NCBI RefSeq assembly: GCF_003515065.1
Contig: NZ_QXGH01000029.1
Location: 57,903-121,902, forward strand
DNA length: 64,000 nucleotides
Direction: 5' to 3'
Source of the DNA: Nocardioides immobilis
GTDB taxonomy: Bacteria; Actinomycetota; Actinomycetes; Propionibacteriales; Nocardioidaceae
In this document: positions 28,025 through 37,057 of the stretch, in pieces
Layout of the letters: each line of letters opens with the position of its first letter
How positions within the stretch are numbered: position 1 is the first letter of the stretch
Translations under genes and position numbers: made by a program
The notes under the pieces: generated by a model
The model's input: the letters and a program-made list of their open reading frames with translations, nothing else
What the model was told of the DNA's origin: nothing
Databases searched by the model: none

Positions 28025-28948
28025 TCAGGCCTGGCACTCGTCCAGGGCCGGCGGTTCCGGAGCGTCCTCGTCCTCGGTGCCGAGGTGGTACTGGAAGGCC
28101 TGCTCCCAGTCGCCGCTGTCGTACGCCTCGGTGATGACGCCGTTGATCCACTCGCACATCTCCGGGGCGTCCGGCGAGTAGCCGATGCCGATCCGCTCCT
28201 CCGAGAACTCCGGACCGACCACCTTCACCTCGCCCTCGTACTGCTGGGCGAGGCCGCGAAGGATCGATCCGTCGGTCGACATCGCGGGGACGGTGCCGTT
28301 GACGACGTCCTCGGCGCACTGGCCGTAGGTTGCTGCCGGCACGCCGACGGCACCCTCGAGCTCGATGTTCTCCAGCGACGTCGAGCCTTCAGCCGCGCAG
28401 ACCTCCTCGCCCTCGAGGTCCGCGATGGACTCGACCTCGGAGTCGATCGGAACCAGGACCTGCTGGCCGGTGAGCAGGTAGGGCCCGGCCTGGCCGACCA
28501 GCTCCCGGCGCTCGTCGGTGATGGAGTACGACGCGGCGACCAGGTCGACGGTGCCGTCCTCGAGGAACTGCTCACGCTGCTCGGAGACTGCCTCCGTCCA
28601 GTTGACTGCGTCGGACTCCGGGTCGATGCAGAGGTCGGCGATGAGCAGCTTCGCCATGTCGATGTCGAAGCCCTCCGGTACCGAGTCGGGCGTGTCCTGC
28701 TGACCGAGCCCGGGCTGGTCGACCCGGTTGCCGATCGCGATCTCGCCGGCCTCGGCGAGCTCGGCCATCCGCGAGCCCTCCTCGAACTTGCCGTCGCAGT
28801 CCGACTCGGCCTCGACCGTCAGTGGCTCGGCCCCCTCGACGCCCGTGCCGCCGCCGCCGTCGTCGTCCTCTCCGGCCTCCCCGCACGCCACCAGCGAACC
28901 GGCCAGGAGTACCGCGACCGCGGTCATCCCGAGCTTCATCCTGCGCAT
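28025..28948 (-). CDS. gluB: Glutamate-type substrate-binding lipoprotein
   Basis: A 307-residue lipoprotein. The signal peptide ends in a lipobox (LLAGSLVAC), followed by a glycine/aspartate linker and a periplasmic-binding-protein fold with a class 3 signature (GFDIDMAKLLIADL). It captures amino acids outside the membrane and passes them to GluCD. ATG 28948 has AAGGAG 8 bases upstream. Four cysteines after the lipobox are in positions that could form disulphides. Confidence 0.93.
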   Translation of the reverse strand: MRRMKLGMTAVAVLLAGSLVACGEAGEDDDGGGGTGVEGAEPLTVEAESDCDGKFEEGSRMAELAEAGEIAIGNRVDQPGLGQQDTPDSVPEGFDIDMAKLLIADLCIDPESDAVNWTEAVSEQREQFLEDGTVDLVAASYSITDERRELVGQAGPYLLTGQQVLVPIDSEVESIADLEGEEVCAAEGSTSLENIELEGAVGVPAATYGQCAEDVVNGTVPAMSTDGSILRGLAQQYEGEVKVVGPEFSEERIGIGYSPDAPEMCEWINGVITEAYDSGDWEQAFQYHLGTEDEDAPEPPALDECQA

Positions 28949-28959
28949 ATACCTACTCC

Positions 28960-29739
28960 TTAGTGTTTGAGGATCTTGCCGAGGAAGTCCTTGGCTCGAT
29001 CGCTCTCGGGGTTGGTGAAGAACGTCTCGGGATCGGCCGTCTCGACGATCGCTCCGTCGGCCATGAACACGACCCGGTTGGCCGCCGTACGGGCGAAGCC
29101 CATCTCGTGGGTGACGACGATCATCGTCATCCCGCGCTCGGCGAGGTCGACCATCACGTCGAGCACCTCCTTGATCATCTCCGGGTCCAGGGCCGAGGTG
29201 GGCTCGTCGAAGAGCATCACCTTCGGGTCCATCGCCAGCGCCCGGGCGATCGCGACCCGCTGCTGCTGGCCCCCGGAGAGCTGTGCCGGGTACTTCCCCG
29301 CCTGGTGCCCGACCCCCACCCGGTCGAGCAGCTCCTTGCCGCGCTTGTCCGCCTCGGCCTTCGACTTCTTGCGGACCTTGATCGGCCCGAGGGTGACGTT
29401 CTCCAGGACCGTCTTGTGGGCGAAGAGGTTGAAGCTCTGGAAGACCATCCCGACGTCGGCCCGCAGCCGCGCGAGCGCCTTGCCCTCCTGGGGGAGGGGC
29501 TGGCCGTCGAGGAAGATGTCGCCCTCGTCGATGGTCTCGAGCCGGTTGATCGCGCGGCACAGCGTCGACTTGCCGGCACCGGAAGGCCCGATCACCACGA
29601 CCACCTCGCCGCGCGCGACGTCGAGCTCGATGTCCTTGAGCACGTGCAAGTTGCCGTAGTGCTTCTGCACCCCGGTCAGTCGCACCAGTGGCTGCCCGGT
29701 GCCGCCCGGGGCCGCCGCGGATTCCTCCTGCACCGTCAT
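28960..29739 (-). CDS. gluA: Amino-acid ABC transporter ATPase
   Basis: A 259-residue ATPase energising the GluCD permease. Walker A GPSGAGKST, Q-loop VFQSFNLF, signature LSGGQQQR, Walker B VMLFDEPTSALD and switch histidine VVTHEMGFA are all intact. It is the first gene of the minus-strand operon. The promoter is not clear. Confidence 0.95.
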   Translation of the reverse strand: MTVQEESAAAPGGTGQPLVRLTGVQKHYGNLHVLKDIELDVARGEVVVVIGPSGAGKSTLCRAINRLETIDEGDIFLDGQPLPQEGKALARLRADVGMVFQSFNLFAHKTVLENVTLGPIKVRKKSKAEADKRGKELLDRVGVGHQAGKYPAQLSGGQQQRVAIARALAMDPKVMLFDEPTSALDPEMIKEVLDVMVDLAERGMTMIVVTHEMGFARTAANRVVFMADGAIVETADPETFFTNPESDRAKDFLGKILKH

Positions 29740-29823
29740 GTCAGGGGACGCTAGCCCCGCGTAGACCGTTCGGCTAGACCACCGCGCCGGGCGCGACCAA
29801 TCTGTGACCCTGGCGTCGACCGC

Positions 29824-30312
29824 TCACAGGTCCCGCACGTAGCGGTGGCACGGTACGGCGATGGGCCCGTCCGGCCCGTCCGCCTGGTAGTCGAAAGCCC
29901 CGTCGTCGTACCAGCCGCTCCGCTCGTAGAACCGGCGCGCCCGGGTGTTGCCGGACGCGACGGCGAGCCACACCCTCCGGTGCCCGCTGGCGGCGACCTG
30001 CCGCTCGACCTCGGCGAGCAGGACCGCGGCGACGCCGGACCCGCGGGCGGCGCGGTCGACGTACACCTGCTCGGCCTCGTCGTCGACGACCACGACGAAC
30101 CCGACGACGTCGCCGTCGACCGTCGCCACGGTCGTGTGCGGCAGCCGCTCCAGCGCGCGGTGGTCGAACGAGGCGGCGGTGCGGGCCTCGACCAGCGCCG
30201 CAGGTGTGTGGCCGAGGTGGCCGTCGCGCCAGCCCTCGCACCAGATCCGGGAGATCTCGGCAGCGTCCGCGGTCGTGGCCGGGCGGAGCTCTGCGGGCTC
30301 CGGGGTGCTCAT
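29824..30312 (-). CDS. GNAT-family N-acetyltransferase
   Basis: A 162-residue acetyltransferase. The acetyl-CoA loop is VYVDRAARGSGVAAVLLAEVERQV and the C-terminal beta bulge contains NTRARRFYERSGW. The target amine is unknown. It is probably co-transcribed with the PLD-like gene 25 bases upstream. Confidence 0.88.
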   Translation of the reverse strand: MSTPEPAELRPATTADAAEISRIWCEGWRDGHLGHTPAALVEARTAASFDHRALERLPHTTVATVDGDVVGFVVVVDDEAEQVYVDRAARGSGVAAVLLAEVERQVAASGHRRVWLAVASGNTRARRFYERSGWYDDGAFDYQADGPDGPIAVPCHRYVRDL

Positions 30313-30337
30313 GGGCAGAGAGGGTACGTCGCGCGGG

Positions 30338-31585
30338 TCACGACCGGAGCACGGCGCGGACCCGGCTCGGGAGCGGGTCGCAGTGAGCGAGGTTGTCGGG
30401 CTCGTGGGCGATCTGCGGTGCGAGCAGCTTGAGGAGCCGGTCGTGGGCCCATCGGGAGTAGAGGCCGATCGTGACCTGGTCCGACTGGGACCCGCCGCTC
30501 CCGTTGCCCCAGTCGTCCGAGCCGAGCCACGCGGCGTACTGGGTCGTGCCGGCGCCGTCGACCCAGGTCGCGGTCATCTCCTTGTCGTGGGTGTAGGCGT
30601 AGGGGCGGCTCCTATGCCCGGTCCGCCAGCAACCGTCCTCGAGACGAGCACCGGCCTCGCGCAGGGTGCGGACGACGGAGGCGTCGACGTCGGGGCCCAC
30701 GACCACGGTCAGCCGGGCGCCCGCCTGGACCATCCTGGCGAGCTTGCGGGCCAGCCAGGCGCCGCGGAACCCCTGCCAGGAGTACATCGAGATGGTCATC
30801 CGGGTGCCAGGGCGGGCAGGGATGGAGCGGAGCCGTTCCAGGACGGGGTCGTTCGCCCTCGTGATCGGCAGCGACGGCATGAAGTAGGCGTCCCATCCGG
30901 CCCCGGCGGCCCGTCGTTGCGGGTTGCCGGGCGGCTTGCGGTCCCTGGCCGACTGCTGGAAGACGTTCTGGACCTTGTCGTACAGCCTGGGCAGCGCCAC
31001 CGTCACCATCGCGGAGTAGGCGCGGGCGTCGGCCGCATCGCTGTTGTTGTAGGAGCCGATCATCGTGACCTTGCGGGTGCGACCGACTCTCGAGAATTGC
31101 CAGACCTTCGCATGCATCGTCGTGTTGCCGTCTCTGCCGCGGGCGGAGTTCTTGGTCCACACCACCCACGACCCACGGCGTCCGCGCGCCCGGCCCTGCC
31201 TGATCAGCTCGGTGAGCTTCACGCCCCCCGAGGACACCCCGGCGAGGGGCTTGCCGGTCGGTCCGCCGTAGAAGATCGCGCGGATGTCGACCCCACGCTG
31301 GTACGCATCCTTCAGCGCCGGCCAGGTGATCGACGACGCCATGTAGAACGACATGATCGAGATCGTCGCGCCGCGCGGCGTGTGCCTGATGAAGGTGCGC
31401 AGCTGCCGGGCCACCTGACCCCGGTTGTGGGTCGGGTCGTTCATCGACATCGCCCGGGTGACCCGGAAGGCGGCCTCCGCCCTCGGCAGGTCGCGCGAGC
31501 CGGGCGAATCGCTGGCGGCCGGAGGCAGCGCCGTGCTCCCGAGCACGACGAGCAGTGTCACGACCGCCGAGGCCACGCGGATCAC
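30338..31585 (-). CDS. Secreted phospholipase D-like protein
   Basis: A 415-residue exported protein. The N-terminus is a signal peptide (VIRVASAVVTLLVVLGSTALPPAAS). Two PLD half-domains follow: one His-x-Lys motif in TTMHAKVWQFSR with GSYNNSD, and a second in AYTHDKEMTATW with GSDDWGN. Enzymes of this superfamily cleave phosphodiesters in lipids or DNA through a phosphohistidine. The substrate is unknown. GTG 31585 has TAGTCT 8 bases upstream and no ribosome-binding site, so it is probably leaderless and divergent from miaB. Confidence 0.85.
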   Translation of the reverse strand: MIRVASAVVTLLVVLGSTALPPAASDSPGSRDLPRAEAAFRVTRAMSMNDPTHNRGQVARQLRTFIRHTPRGATISIMSFYMASSITWPALKDAYQRGVDIRAIFYGGPTGKPLAGVSSGGVKLTELIRQGRARGRRGSWVVWTKNSARGRDGNTTMHAKVWQFSRVGRTRKVTMIGSYNNSDAADARAYSAMVTVALPRLYDKVQNVFQQSARDRKPPGNPQRRAAGAGWDAYFMPSLPITRANDPVLERLRSIPARPGTRMTISMYSWQGFRGAWLARKLARMVQAGARLTVVVGPDVDASVVRTLREAGARLEDGCWRTGHRSRPYAYTHDKEMTATWVDGAGTTQYAAWLGSDDWGNGSGGSQSDQVTIGLYSRWAHDRLLKLLAPQIAHEPDNLAHCDPLPSRVRAVLRS

Positions 31586-31621
31586 AGTCGGGAGACTACG
31601 GCGCCGTACCCTTGAGCGGTC

Positions 31622-33127
31622 ATGAACGCCAGCAGAACTTATGAGGTCCGCACCTACGGGTGCCAGATGAACGTCCACGACTCCGAGCGCCTGTCCGGGC
31701 TGCTGGAGGGCGCGGGCTTCACCGCGTTCGACGCCGCGGGAGCGGCGGCGGGCGAGACGGCCGACGTCGTCGTGTTCAACACGTGCGCGGTGCGCGAGAA
31801 CGCTGACAACAAGCTCTACGGCAACCTCTCGCACCTGGCGCCGATCAAGGCCGCCAACCCGCGGATGCAGATCGCGGTCGGTGGTTGCCTCGCGCAGAAG
31901 GACCGCTCGACGATCACCGCCAAGGCGCCGTACGTCGACGTCGTGTTCGGCACGCACAACATCGGCTCGCTGCCGGTGCTGCTCGAGCGGGCGCGGGTGC
32001 AGGAGGAGGCGCAGGTCGAGATCCTCGAGTCGCTCGAGGTCTTCCCGTCGACGCTGCCGACGAAGCGGGAGTCGGCGTACGCCGCCTGGGTGTCGGTGTC
32101 GGTCGGCTGCAACAACACCTGCACGTTCTGCATCGTCCCCAGCCTGCGCGGCAAGGAGAAGGACCGCCGGCCGGGGGAGATCCTCGCCGAGATCGAGGCG
32201 CTGGTCGCCGAGGGTGTCTCCGAGGTGACGCTGCTGGGACAGAACGTGAACTCCTACGGCGTCGAGTTCGGCGACCGGCAGGCGTTCTCCAAGCTGCTGC
32301 GCGCGTGCGGTGAGATCGAGGGGCTCGAGCGGGTGCGGTTCACGAGCCCGCACCCGGCGGAGTTCACCGACGACGTCATCGAGGCGATGGCAGAGACGCC
32401 GAACGTGATGCCGCAGCTGCACATGCCGCTCCAGTCGGGCTCCGACCGGATCCTGAAGGCGATGCGTCGCTCCTACCGGCAGTCGAAGTACCTCGGCATC
32501 ATCGAGCGGGTCCGCGCCGCCATGCCCGAGGCCGCGATCACCACCGACATCATCATCGGCTTCCCCGGCGAGACCGACGAGGACTTCCAGGCCACCCTCG
32601 ACGTGGTGCGGCAGGCGCGGTTCTCCGGGGCGTTCACGTTCCGGTACTCCAAGCGGCCCGGCACCCCCGCCGCTGAGCTCGAGGACCAGGTGCCGCGCGA
32701 GGTCGTGACCGATCGCTACAACCGGCTCGTCGAGCTCGTCAACGAGATCGCCTGGGACGAGAACAAGCGGCTCGTCGGCCGCGAGGTCGAGCTGATGGTC
32801 GCCGAGGGCGAGGGCCGCAAGGACGCCGCCACGCACCGGCTCTCCGGACGTGGCCGGGACAACCGGCTCGTGCACTTCGAGGCTGACTTCAGCCAGGTTG
32901 AGAGCGAGCCGAGGCCGGGCGATCTCGTCACCATCGGCATCACGTACGCCGCACCGCACCACCTGGTCGCCGACGGACCCGTGCGCGCGCTGCGTCGTAC
33001 CCGATCGGGCGATGCGTGGGCCCTTCGCCAGGGAACGTCCGCCGAGCCTGTCGAGGCGACGGTCGGCCTCGGCATGCCGTCCGTCGGCGTACCTGCCCCA
33101 CTGCCCGACGCCCCTGCTTGCGGCTGA
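31622..33127 (+). CDS. miaB: tRNA-2-methylthio-N6-dimethylallyladenosine synthase
   Basis: A 501-residue radical-SAM methylthiotransferase acting on i6A37 of tRNA. The N-terminal UPF0004 domain has three cluster cysteines (YGCQMN, NTCAVRENA, GGCLAQ), the radical-SAM motif is CNNTCTFCIVP, and a TRAM domain ends near residue 450. The last 45 or so residues are poorly conserved and include the translated 19-bp repeat. TACCCT lies 9 bases before the ATG. MiaA, which makes its substrate, is encoded 8 kb downstream. Confidence 0.96.
   Translation: MNASRTYEVRTYGCQMNVHDSERLSGLLEGAGFTAFDAAGAAAGETADVVVFNTCAVRENADNKLYGNLSHLAPIKAANPRMQIAVGGCLAQKDRSTITAKAPYVDVVFGTHNIGSLPVLLERARVQEEAQVEILESLEVFPSTLPTKRESAYAAWVSVSVGCNNTCTFCIVPSLRGKEKDRRPGEILAEIEALVAEGVSEVTLLGQNVNSYGVEFGDRQAFSKLLRACGEIEGLERVRFTSPHPAEFTDDVIEAMAETPNVMPQLHMPLQSGSDRILKAMRRSYRQSKYLGIIERVRAAMPEAAITTDIIIGFPGETDEDFQATLDVVRQARFSGAFTFRYSKRPGTPAAELEDQVPREVVTDRYNRLVELVNEIAWDENKRLVGREVELMVAEGEGRKDAATHRLSGRGRDNRLVHFEADFSQVESEPRPGDLVTIGITYAAPHHLVADGPVRALRRTRSGDAWALRQGTSAEPVEATVGLGMPSVGVPAPLPDAPACG
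33040..33058. repeat. 19-bp interspersed repeat inside the miaB 3' end
   Basis: CGCCGAGCCTGTCGAGGCG, one base different from the copy in the mannosyltransferase gene. Here it is read as the segment SAEPVEA in the non-conserved tail of MiaB. Confidence 0.6.
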
Positions 33128-33185
33128 CCCCTGTCGGCTGTGGATCAAGCCGCTGGCCGCCGCGGATGCTGGCAGCCTTGGGGGT

Positions 33186-33812
33186 GTGTCCCCGTTCGTC
33201 CGACCTGATGCGGCAGATCTCGATGAGATGCTCGCCGACGGTGCCGTCGCGCTGCTGAAGAAGCGGAACGTATCCGTCGTCAATGCCAGTGCGCTTGCTC
33301 GATGGATCGGCATGAGCCGACAGGCCCTCAACGAGCGTCTCTGGGACCCGGACGGGGCGCGGCGACGGGTGATCGCGCTGACGGTCGGGGCTTTCGCCGA
33401 TCGCTGGATCGCATGGGTCCGGCCGGGCTTGCTCGACGACCTTCCGCTGCCCAGCCTGCCGAGGACGGAGGACGAGGTGCACGGCGTCCGGGTGTGGATG
33501 GCGCTTTCCGAGCTTGCCCGCGGCGACCTGGTGGCCGGCATCCCCGATGCTGCTGCGCGCATCCACGCCACCCGGCGACAGGAGCGCGAGGTTCTTCGCC
33601 ACCGGCTCTGGGATTGGCTGGGCACCCCGCCCGATGACGATGACGTGCTCGAGCTCTGCGCGCTGACAGACGGACTCCGCAGCGCCCTGGCAGCCCCCAT
33701 TCCCGACCTGACTCCCGAGGACGCGGACCGGGTGCTCCGCAGCCGTGTCGAAGCCCTCCGCTCGGGCGCCCGGACCACCGACACCACCGACCCCAGCCCT
33801 CCGCCTGCGTGA
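33186..33812 (+). CDS. Atypical TetR-like regulator
   Basis: A 208-residue protein. The N-terminal 70 residues look like a TetR-type helix-turn-helix (VVNASALARWIGMSRQALNERLWDP followed by a helix ending FADRWIAWV). The rest is helical, as in TetR ligand domains, but without a recognised family signature. GTG 33186 is the best start; the longer frame runs back into miaB. The stop codon TGA is the first part of the palindromic repeat array that follows. Confidence 0.65.
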   Translation: MSPFVRPDAADLDEMLADGAVALLKKRNVSVVNASALARWIGMSRQALNERLWDPDGARRRVIALTVGAFADRWIAWVRPGLLDDLPLPSLPRTEDEVHGVRVWMALSELARGDLVAGIPDAAARIHATRRQEREVLRHRLWDWLGTPPDDDDVLELCALTDGLRSALAAPIPDLTPEDADRVLRSRVEALRSGARTTDTTDPSPPPA

Positions 33813-33895
33813 CGTCATGCAGGGTGACCCGGTGGTTGCCCTGCTTGACGTCATGCAGGGTGACGCGGTGGTTGCCCTGCTTGACGTCACGCGGG
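33804..33895. repeat. Palindromic repeat array A (36-bp period)
   Basis: Three palindromes centred on TGACGTCA (33810, 33846, 33882) sit exactly 36 bp apart. The full repeat is CCCTGCT-TGACGTCA-TGCAGGG, and the outer copies are partly degenerate. The 14-base spacers are TGACCCGGTGGTTG and TGACGCGGTGGTTG. The first palindrome contains the stop codon of the TetR-like gene. A second array is at 55168. Confidence 0.82.
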
Positions 33896-33934
33896 TAGCA
33901 CCAGTGGGCCGGGCCGTGCGCCTACGATCGGCGG

Positions 33935-34663
33935 ATGCCTGCGGACGTACCGACGATCCTGGCCACCTCCGGTGGCGCCGTGCCCGCCGACCGGACCCGC
34001 TGGTCGGTCGGACCGCTGACGAAGCACGCCATCGAGCTGTCGGGGGTGTCCGGGCGGGCGCCGCGGGTGTGCTTCCTCGGCACCGCGTACGGCGACAATC
34101 CCCAGCTGATCCGCGACTTCTACGACATGGCGCAGGAGGCCGGCCTGCACGGCACGCACCTGCGGCTCTTCACGATGCCGAACGTCGACGACATGCGGGA
34201 CCTGCTGCTCGGTCAGGACGTGATCTGGGTCTGGGGCGGCAGCGTCGCGGGCCTGTTGGCGATGTGGAGACTGCACGGGGTCGACGACCTGATGCGCGAG
34301 GCGTGGGAGGCGGGCGTCGTGCTGACGGGGGTCTCGGCCGGCTCGATCTGCTGGCACGTCGGCGGCACGACCGACTCGTTCGGCCCGGAGCTGCGGCCGA
34401 TCACCAACGGGTTGGGGCTGGTGCCGTTCTCCAACGGCGTGCACTACGACTCCGAGGAGCAGCGCCGACCGCTCTTCCAGTCCCTGGTCGCCGACGGCAC
34501 GCTGCCGACCGGCTACGCGACCGACGACGGCGTGGGCGTCCTCTACCGCGGCACCGAGTTCGTCGAGGCGCTGACCGAGAAGGACGGGAAGGCGGCCTAC
34601 CTCGTCGAGCGCGGGCCGGACGGCGCGGTCGAGACCCGGCTCGACACCCGGCTGCTGCGCTGA
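33935..34663 (+). CDS. Peptidase E-like (S51) protein
   Basis: A 242-residue S51 family protein, related to aspartyl dipeptidase and cyanophycinase. The nucleophile serine lies in GVSAGSICW and an upstream glycine motif in VWGGSVAGLL. It should cleave dipeptides or a small amide substrate in the cytoplasm. ATG 33935 has TACGAT 6 bases upstream, so it is probably leaderless. The last base of its TGA is the first base of the next gene's ATG. Confidence 0.87.
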   Translation: MPADVPTILATSGGAVPADRTRWSVGPLTKHAIELSGVSGRAPRVCFLGTAYGDNPQLIRDFYDMAQEAGLHGTHLRLFTMPNVDDMRDLLLGQDVIWVWGGSVAGLLAMWRLHGVDDLMREAWEAGVVLTGVSAGSICWHVGGTTDSFGPELRPITNGLGLVPFSNGVHYDSEEQRRPLFQSLVADGTLPTGYATDDGVGVLYRGTEFVEALTEKDGKAAYLVERGPDGAVETRLDTRLLR

Positions 34664-35571
34664 TGGACCCCTTCTCCGCCGCCGGCGCCTCGATCGCGCC
34701 GCTCGAGGGCGGCTGGTCCGGCGAGACGTTCGTCGCCGAGGCGGGCGGGGAGCGGACCGTCGTACGGATCTATGCCGATCCGCGCCACTCGCAACATGCC
34801 GCCGAGATCGCCGCCTCCCTGCTCCGGCTGCTGCGGGGGCTGCTGCCGGTGCCGCAGGTCCGAGAGGTACGACGAGCCGACCCCGCTGCGGGCACCCCCG
34901 CGCTCCTCGTGACCGAGTGGCTCCCCGGGGTCCGGGGAGACCTGCTGCTGCCGACGCTCGACGGGGCCGGGCTCCGTCGCGCGGGGGCTGCGGTGGGGGA
35001 GGTGGCGGCCGTGCTCGCCGGGATGCCGACCTTGCGCGGCGGGCTGTTCGCCGACGGCGACCTGACCATCGAGCCGTTCGACAGCGGCCTGGCGGACTGG
35101 GTCGAGCGGCACCGCGACGACCTGGTGCGGATGGACTGGCACAGCGGCGAGATCGACGACCTGGTCGGGATCGCCGAGCGCGCCCAGGCGCGGCTCGACA
35201 CGGTCGGCCGCACCAGCCTCGTGCACGCCGACCTGAACCCGAAGAACCTGCTGCTCGATCCCGAGACGCTGACGGTGACCGGGGTGCTCGACTGGGAGTT
35301 CACGCACAGCGGCCACCCGTTCACCGACCTCGGCAACGTGGCGCGCTTCGACCGCGAGCCGCCCTACCTCGAGGGCGTGCTCGGCGCCTGGGAGGACCGT
35401 CACGGCACCGCCGCCGACGAGGCGCTCGACCTCGCCCGGGCGGCCGACCTGCTGGCCCTCGTCGACCTCGCGGCGCGCAGTGGGACGAACCCGGTCGCGA
35501 CCCGGGCCGAGGCCAACCTGCGCGCGATCGTCGACACCCGCGACTGGCACGCCGTACCAGGGCAAGAATGA
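34663..35571 (+). CDS. Aminoglycoside phosphotransferase-like kinase
   Basis: A 302-residue APH/choline-kinase-fold protein. The catalytic loop is LVHADLNPKNLLLD and the metal-binding segment GVLDWEFTHSGHP. A glycine-rich start (LEGGWSGETFVA) and an acidic VVRIYA beta strand match the nucleotide-binding lobe. The phosphate acceptor is unknown; most chromosomal members are not resistance enzymes. ATG 34663 overlaps the preceding stop. Confidence 0.87.
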   Translation: MDPFSAAGASIAPLEGGWSGETFVAEAGGERTVVRIYADPRHSQHAAEIAASLLRLLRGLLPVPQVREVRRADPAAGTPALLVTEWLPGVRGDLLLPTLDGAGLRRAGAAVGEVAAVLAGMPTLRGGLFADGDLTIEPFDSGLADWVERHRDDLVRMDWHSGEIDDLVGIAERAQARLDTVGRTSLVHADLNPKNLLLDPETLTVTGVLDWEFTHSGHPFTDLGNVARFDREPPYLEGVLGAWEDRHGTAADEALDLARAADLLALVDLAARSGTNPVATRAEANLRAIVDTRDWHAVPGQE

Positions 35572-35573
35572 AG

Positions 35574-35839
35574 CCGCCCCGCCCGAGCGACCCCCCGATC
35601 AGCTCGGACGGGACGGCGGTCTCTCTCCCCGCCGACCTCACCGAGCGAGCCCCCCAGGCTCGCTCGGTGAGGCGGTTTCCCGCTCCCTGTATGTGGTTGG
35701 TGGCTACACCGCCGAAAGGTGCGACCGGCCGCGACTGAGCGGCCCCGAGACTCGCTCGGCCGGGCCGGCCGCCCCTTCAGTCCCCCGACCGTCGACGCCG
35801 GCCCGAGCGGCCCCCCAGCTCTGCTCGGCCGACGTCGAC
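35574..35839. repeat. Four tandem hairpins with a shared apex
   Basis: Hairpins lie at 35574-35619, 35636-35672, 35721-35782 and 35791-35839. Each apex is a version of GAGCGRCCCCCCRG followed by CTC or GCTC. The second is a perfect 16-bp stem with a 5-base loop, and the fourth has outer arms GTCGAC/GTCGAC. The outer stems differ in sequence but stay paired. The last two encode the C-terminal tail of the convergent XRE gene. A remnant lies after hflX. Confidence 0.75.
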
Positions 35840-36849
35840 GGGGCTTCGTGCACGTCACGCTCCAGGAGCAGGCGTGAGGTGCGGGCCATGCGCAGCATCA
35901 GCGATGCCGACGGCGTGACCGTGCCGGAGATGTACGTGGACAGGCGCGAGGGCGAGGTGCCCACCCATTGCGCGAACTGCCGCTGGGTCACGCCGCTGGA
36001 CGAGACGAGCCGGCGTACCTCCTCAGCGACCTGTTCGCGCTCGCGCTCCTTGTTCTGCTCGCGGCAGATCTCGGTGACCTGCTCGACGACCGTGGCGACC
36101 CCCGGACGGGAGGCCTCCGTCGCGAGCTCGACGAGGTGACGCGAGTACGGCGACCAGGGGCTGGCCGCGATCATGGCGAGGTGGTGGCGCCACTCGAGGA
36201 CGCTCCCACCGTCGACGACGCCGAGCAGCTCCGCCTGGGTGCGGATCACCGGGAGGTACTGGTCGGGGTTCAGGCCCTCGAGCAGCAGGGCCACCGCCGA
36301 CGCGATGCTCGCGTCGACGGACGCTGCCGGCGACGCCGCCACCATCCGGCGCACCGCGATCGTCGTGATCGGGTAGGTGAGATCGGGCTCCACGAATCGT
36401 GCCGACCGGTGCTGGACCGCGGCGACCCGCTCGGCGCCGAGCAGACAGGTCAGCTCCTCGAGCGTGACGAAGTCGGCGTTGTCGCCGAACGCGGCGATCC
36501 CGACCAGGTTGGCGAGAACCGCGCAGTTCAGCGCCGCCTTGGGGTTCCTGCGGTGCCGGTCGAGAAGGTTCAGGAATCGGTTCCACTCGCGGAGGTCGGC
36601 CTCGGCGACGCGGTCGCCGCGGTCGAGGACCGCGGCCACCATGCGGTGGAACTCGGCGGTGTGGCCGTTGGCCCGAGCAGCGGCGGCGAAGGAGGCGAGC
36701 ACCTGGGCGACGTCAGGAGCGGGGGTGTCCGCGGCCGCGTCGAAGGGCGGCGTGGGGCGCTGTCCACCCCGGGTGCGGGCGCGGTAGTCGGCAAGAGAGG
36801 TCGGTCGAGCGGCGGCGGCCGCGGGCGTGCGGTTCGTCCTCTTCGTCAT
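35704..36849 (-). CDS. XRE-type helix-turn-helix protein with repeat-derived tail
   Basis: A 381-residue protein. The N-terminal 280 residues are helical without a family I recognise. The DNA-binding domain is near residues 280-340 (LVSSSGVTQRQFAQWVGTSPSRLSTYISGTVTPSASLMLRMA). The final 45 or so residues (from STSAEQSWGAARAG) are low-complexity and come from the hairpin repeats. The start was taken as ATG 36849, with AGAGGA 8 bases upstream; ATG 36885 and GTG 36900 are alternatives. The target is unknown. Confidence 0.75.
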   Translation of the reverse strand: MTKRTNRTPAAAAARPTSLADYRARTRGGQRPTPPFDAAADTPAPDVAQVLASFAAAARANGHTAEFHRMVAAVLDRGDRVAEADLREWNRFLNLLDRHRRNPKAALNCAVLANLVGIAAFGDNADFVTLEELTCLLGAERVAAVQHRSARFVEPDLTYPITTIAVRRMVAASPAASVDASIASAVALLLEGLNPDQYLPVIRTQAELLGVVDGGSVLEWRHHLAMIAASPWSPYSRHLVELATEASRPGVATVVEQVTEICREQNKEREREQVAEEVRRLVSSSGVTQRQFAQWVGTSPSRLSTYISGTVTPSASLMLRMARTSRLLLERDVHEAPSTSAEQSWGAARAGVDGRGTEGAAGPAERVSGPLSRGRSHLSAV

Positions 36850-37057
36850 CGATTCCGTCCTCTTGCCGGTGTGGGCGGCTCCCATGGCCTCCGCGTTCAC
36901 CAACCAAGACGGGACGGGCTCGCGAACATCACGCGATTTTGAGAATTAGTCCAAGAATCTTTTTTGGCGGCATGATGTTGCTGTTTCCCGTTCGTTGGAC
37001 GGGAGGTGCATCGGGGGGTGCGCTCGGGTTCCCCCCGGCAACGACCGAGGCAGACCC

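Noticed and set aside
30338..33787. A 1149-codon minus-strand frame over miaB
   Set aside because: Only its last 416 codons (from GTG 31585) are the PLD-like gene. The rest is antisense to miaB, with arginine/serine-rich nonsense composition.
33804..33895. CRISPR array
   Set aside because: Only three repeats, spacers of 14 bases that resemble one another, perfect palindromes, and no cas gene in the window.
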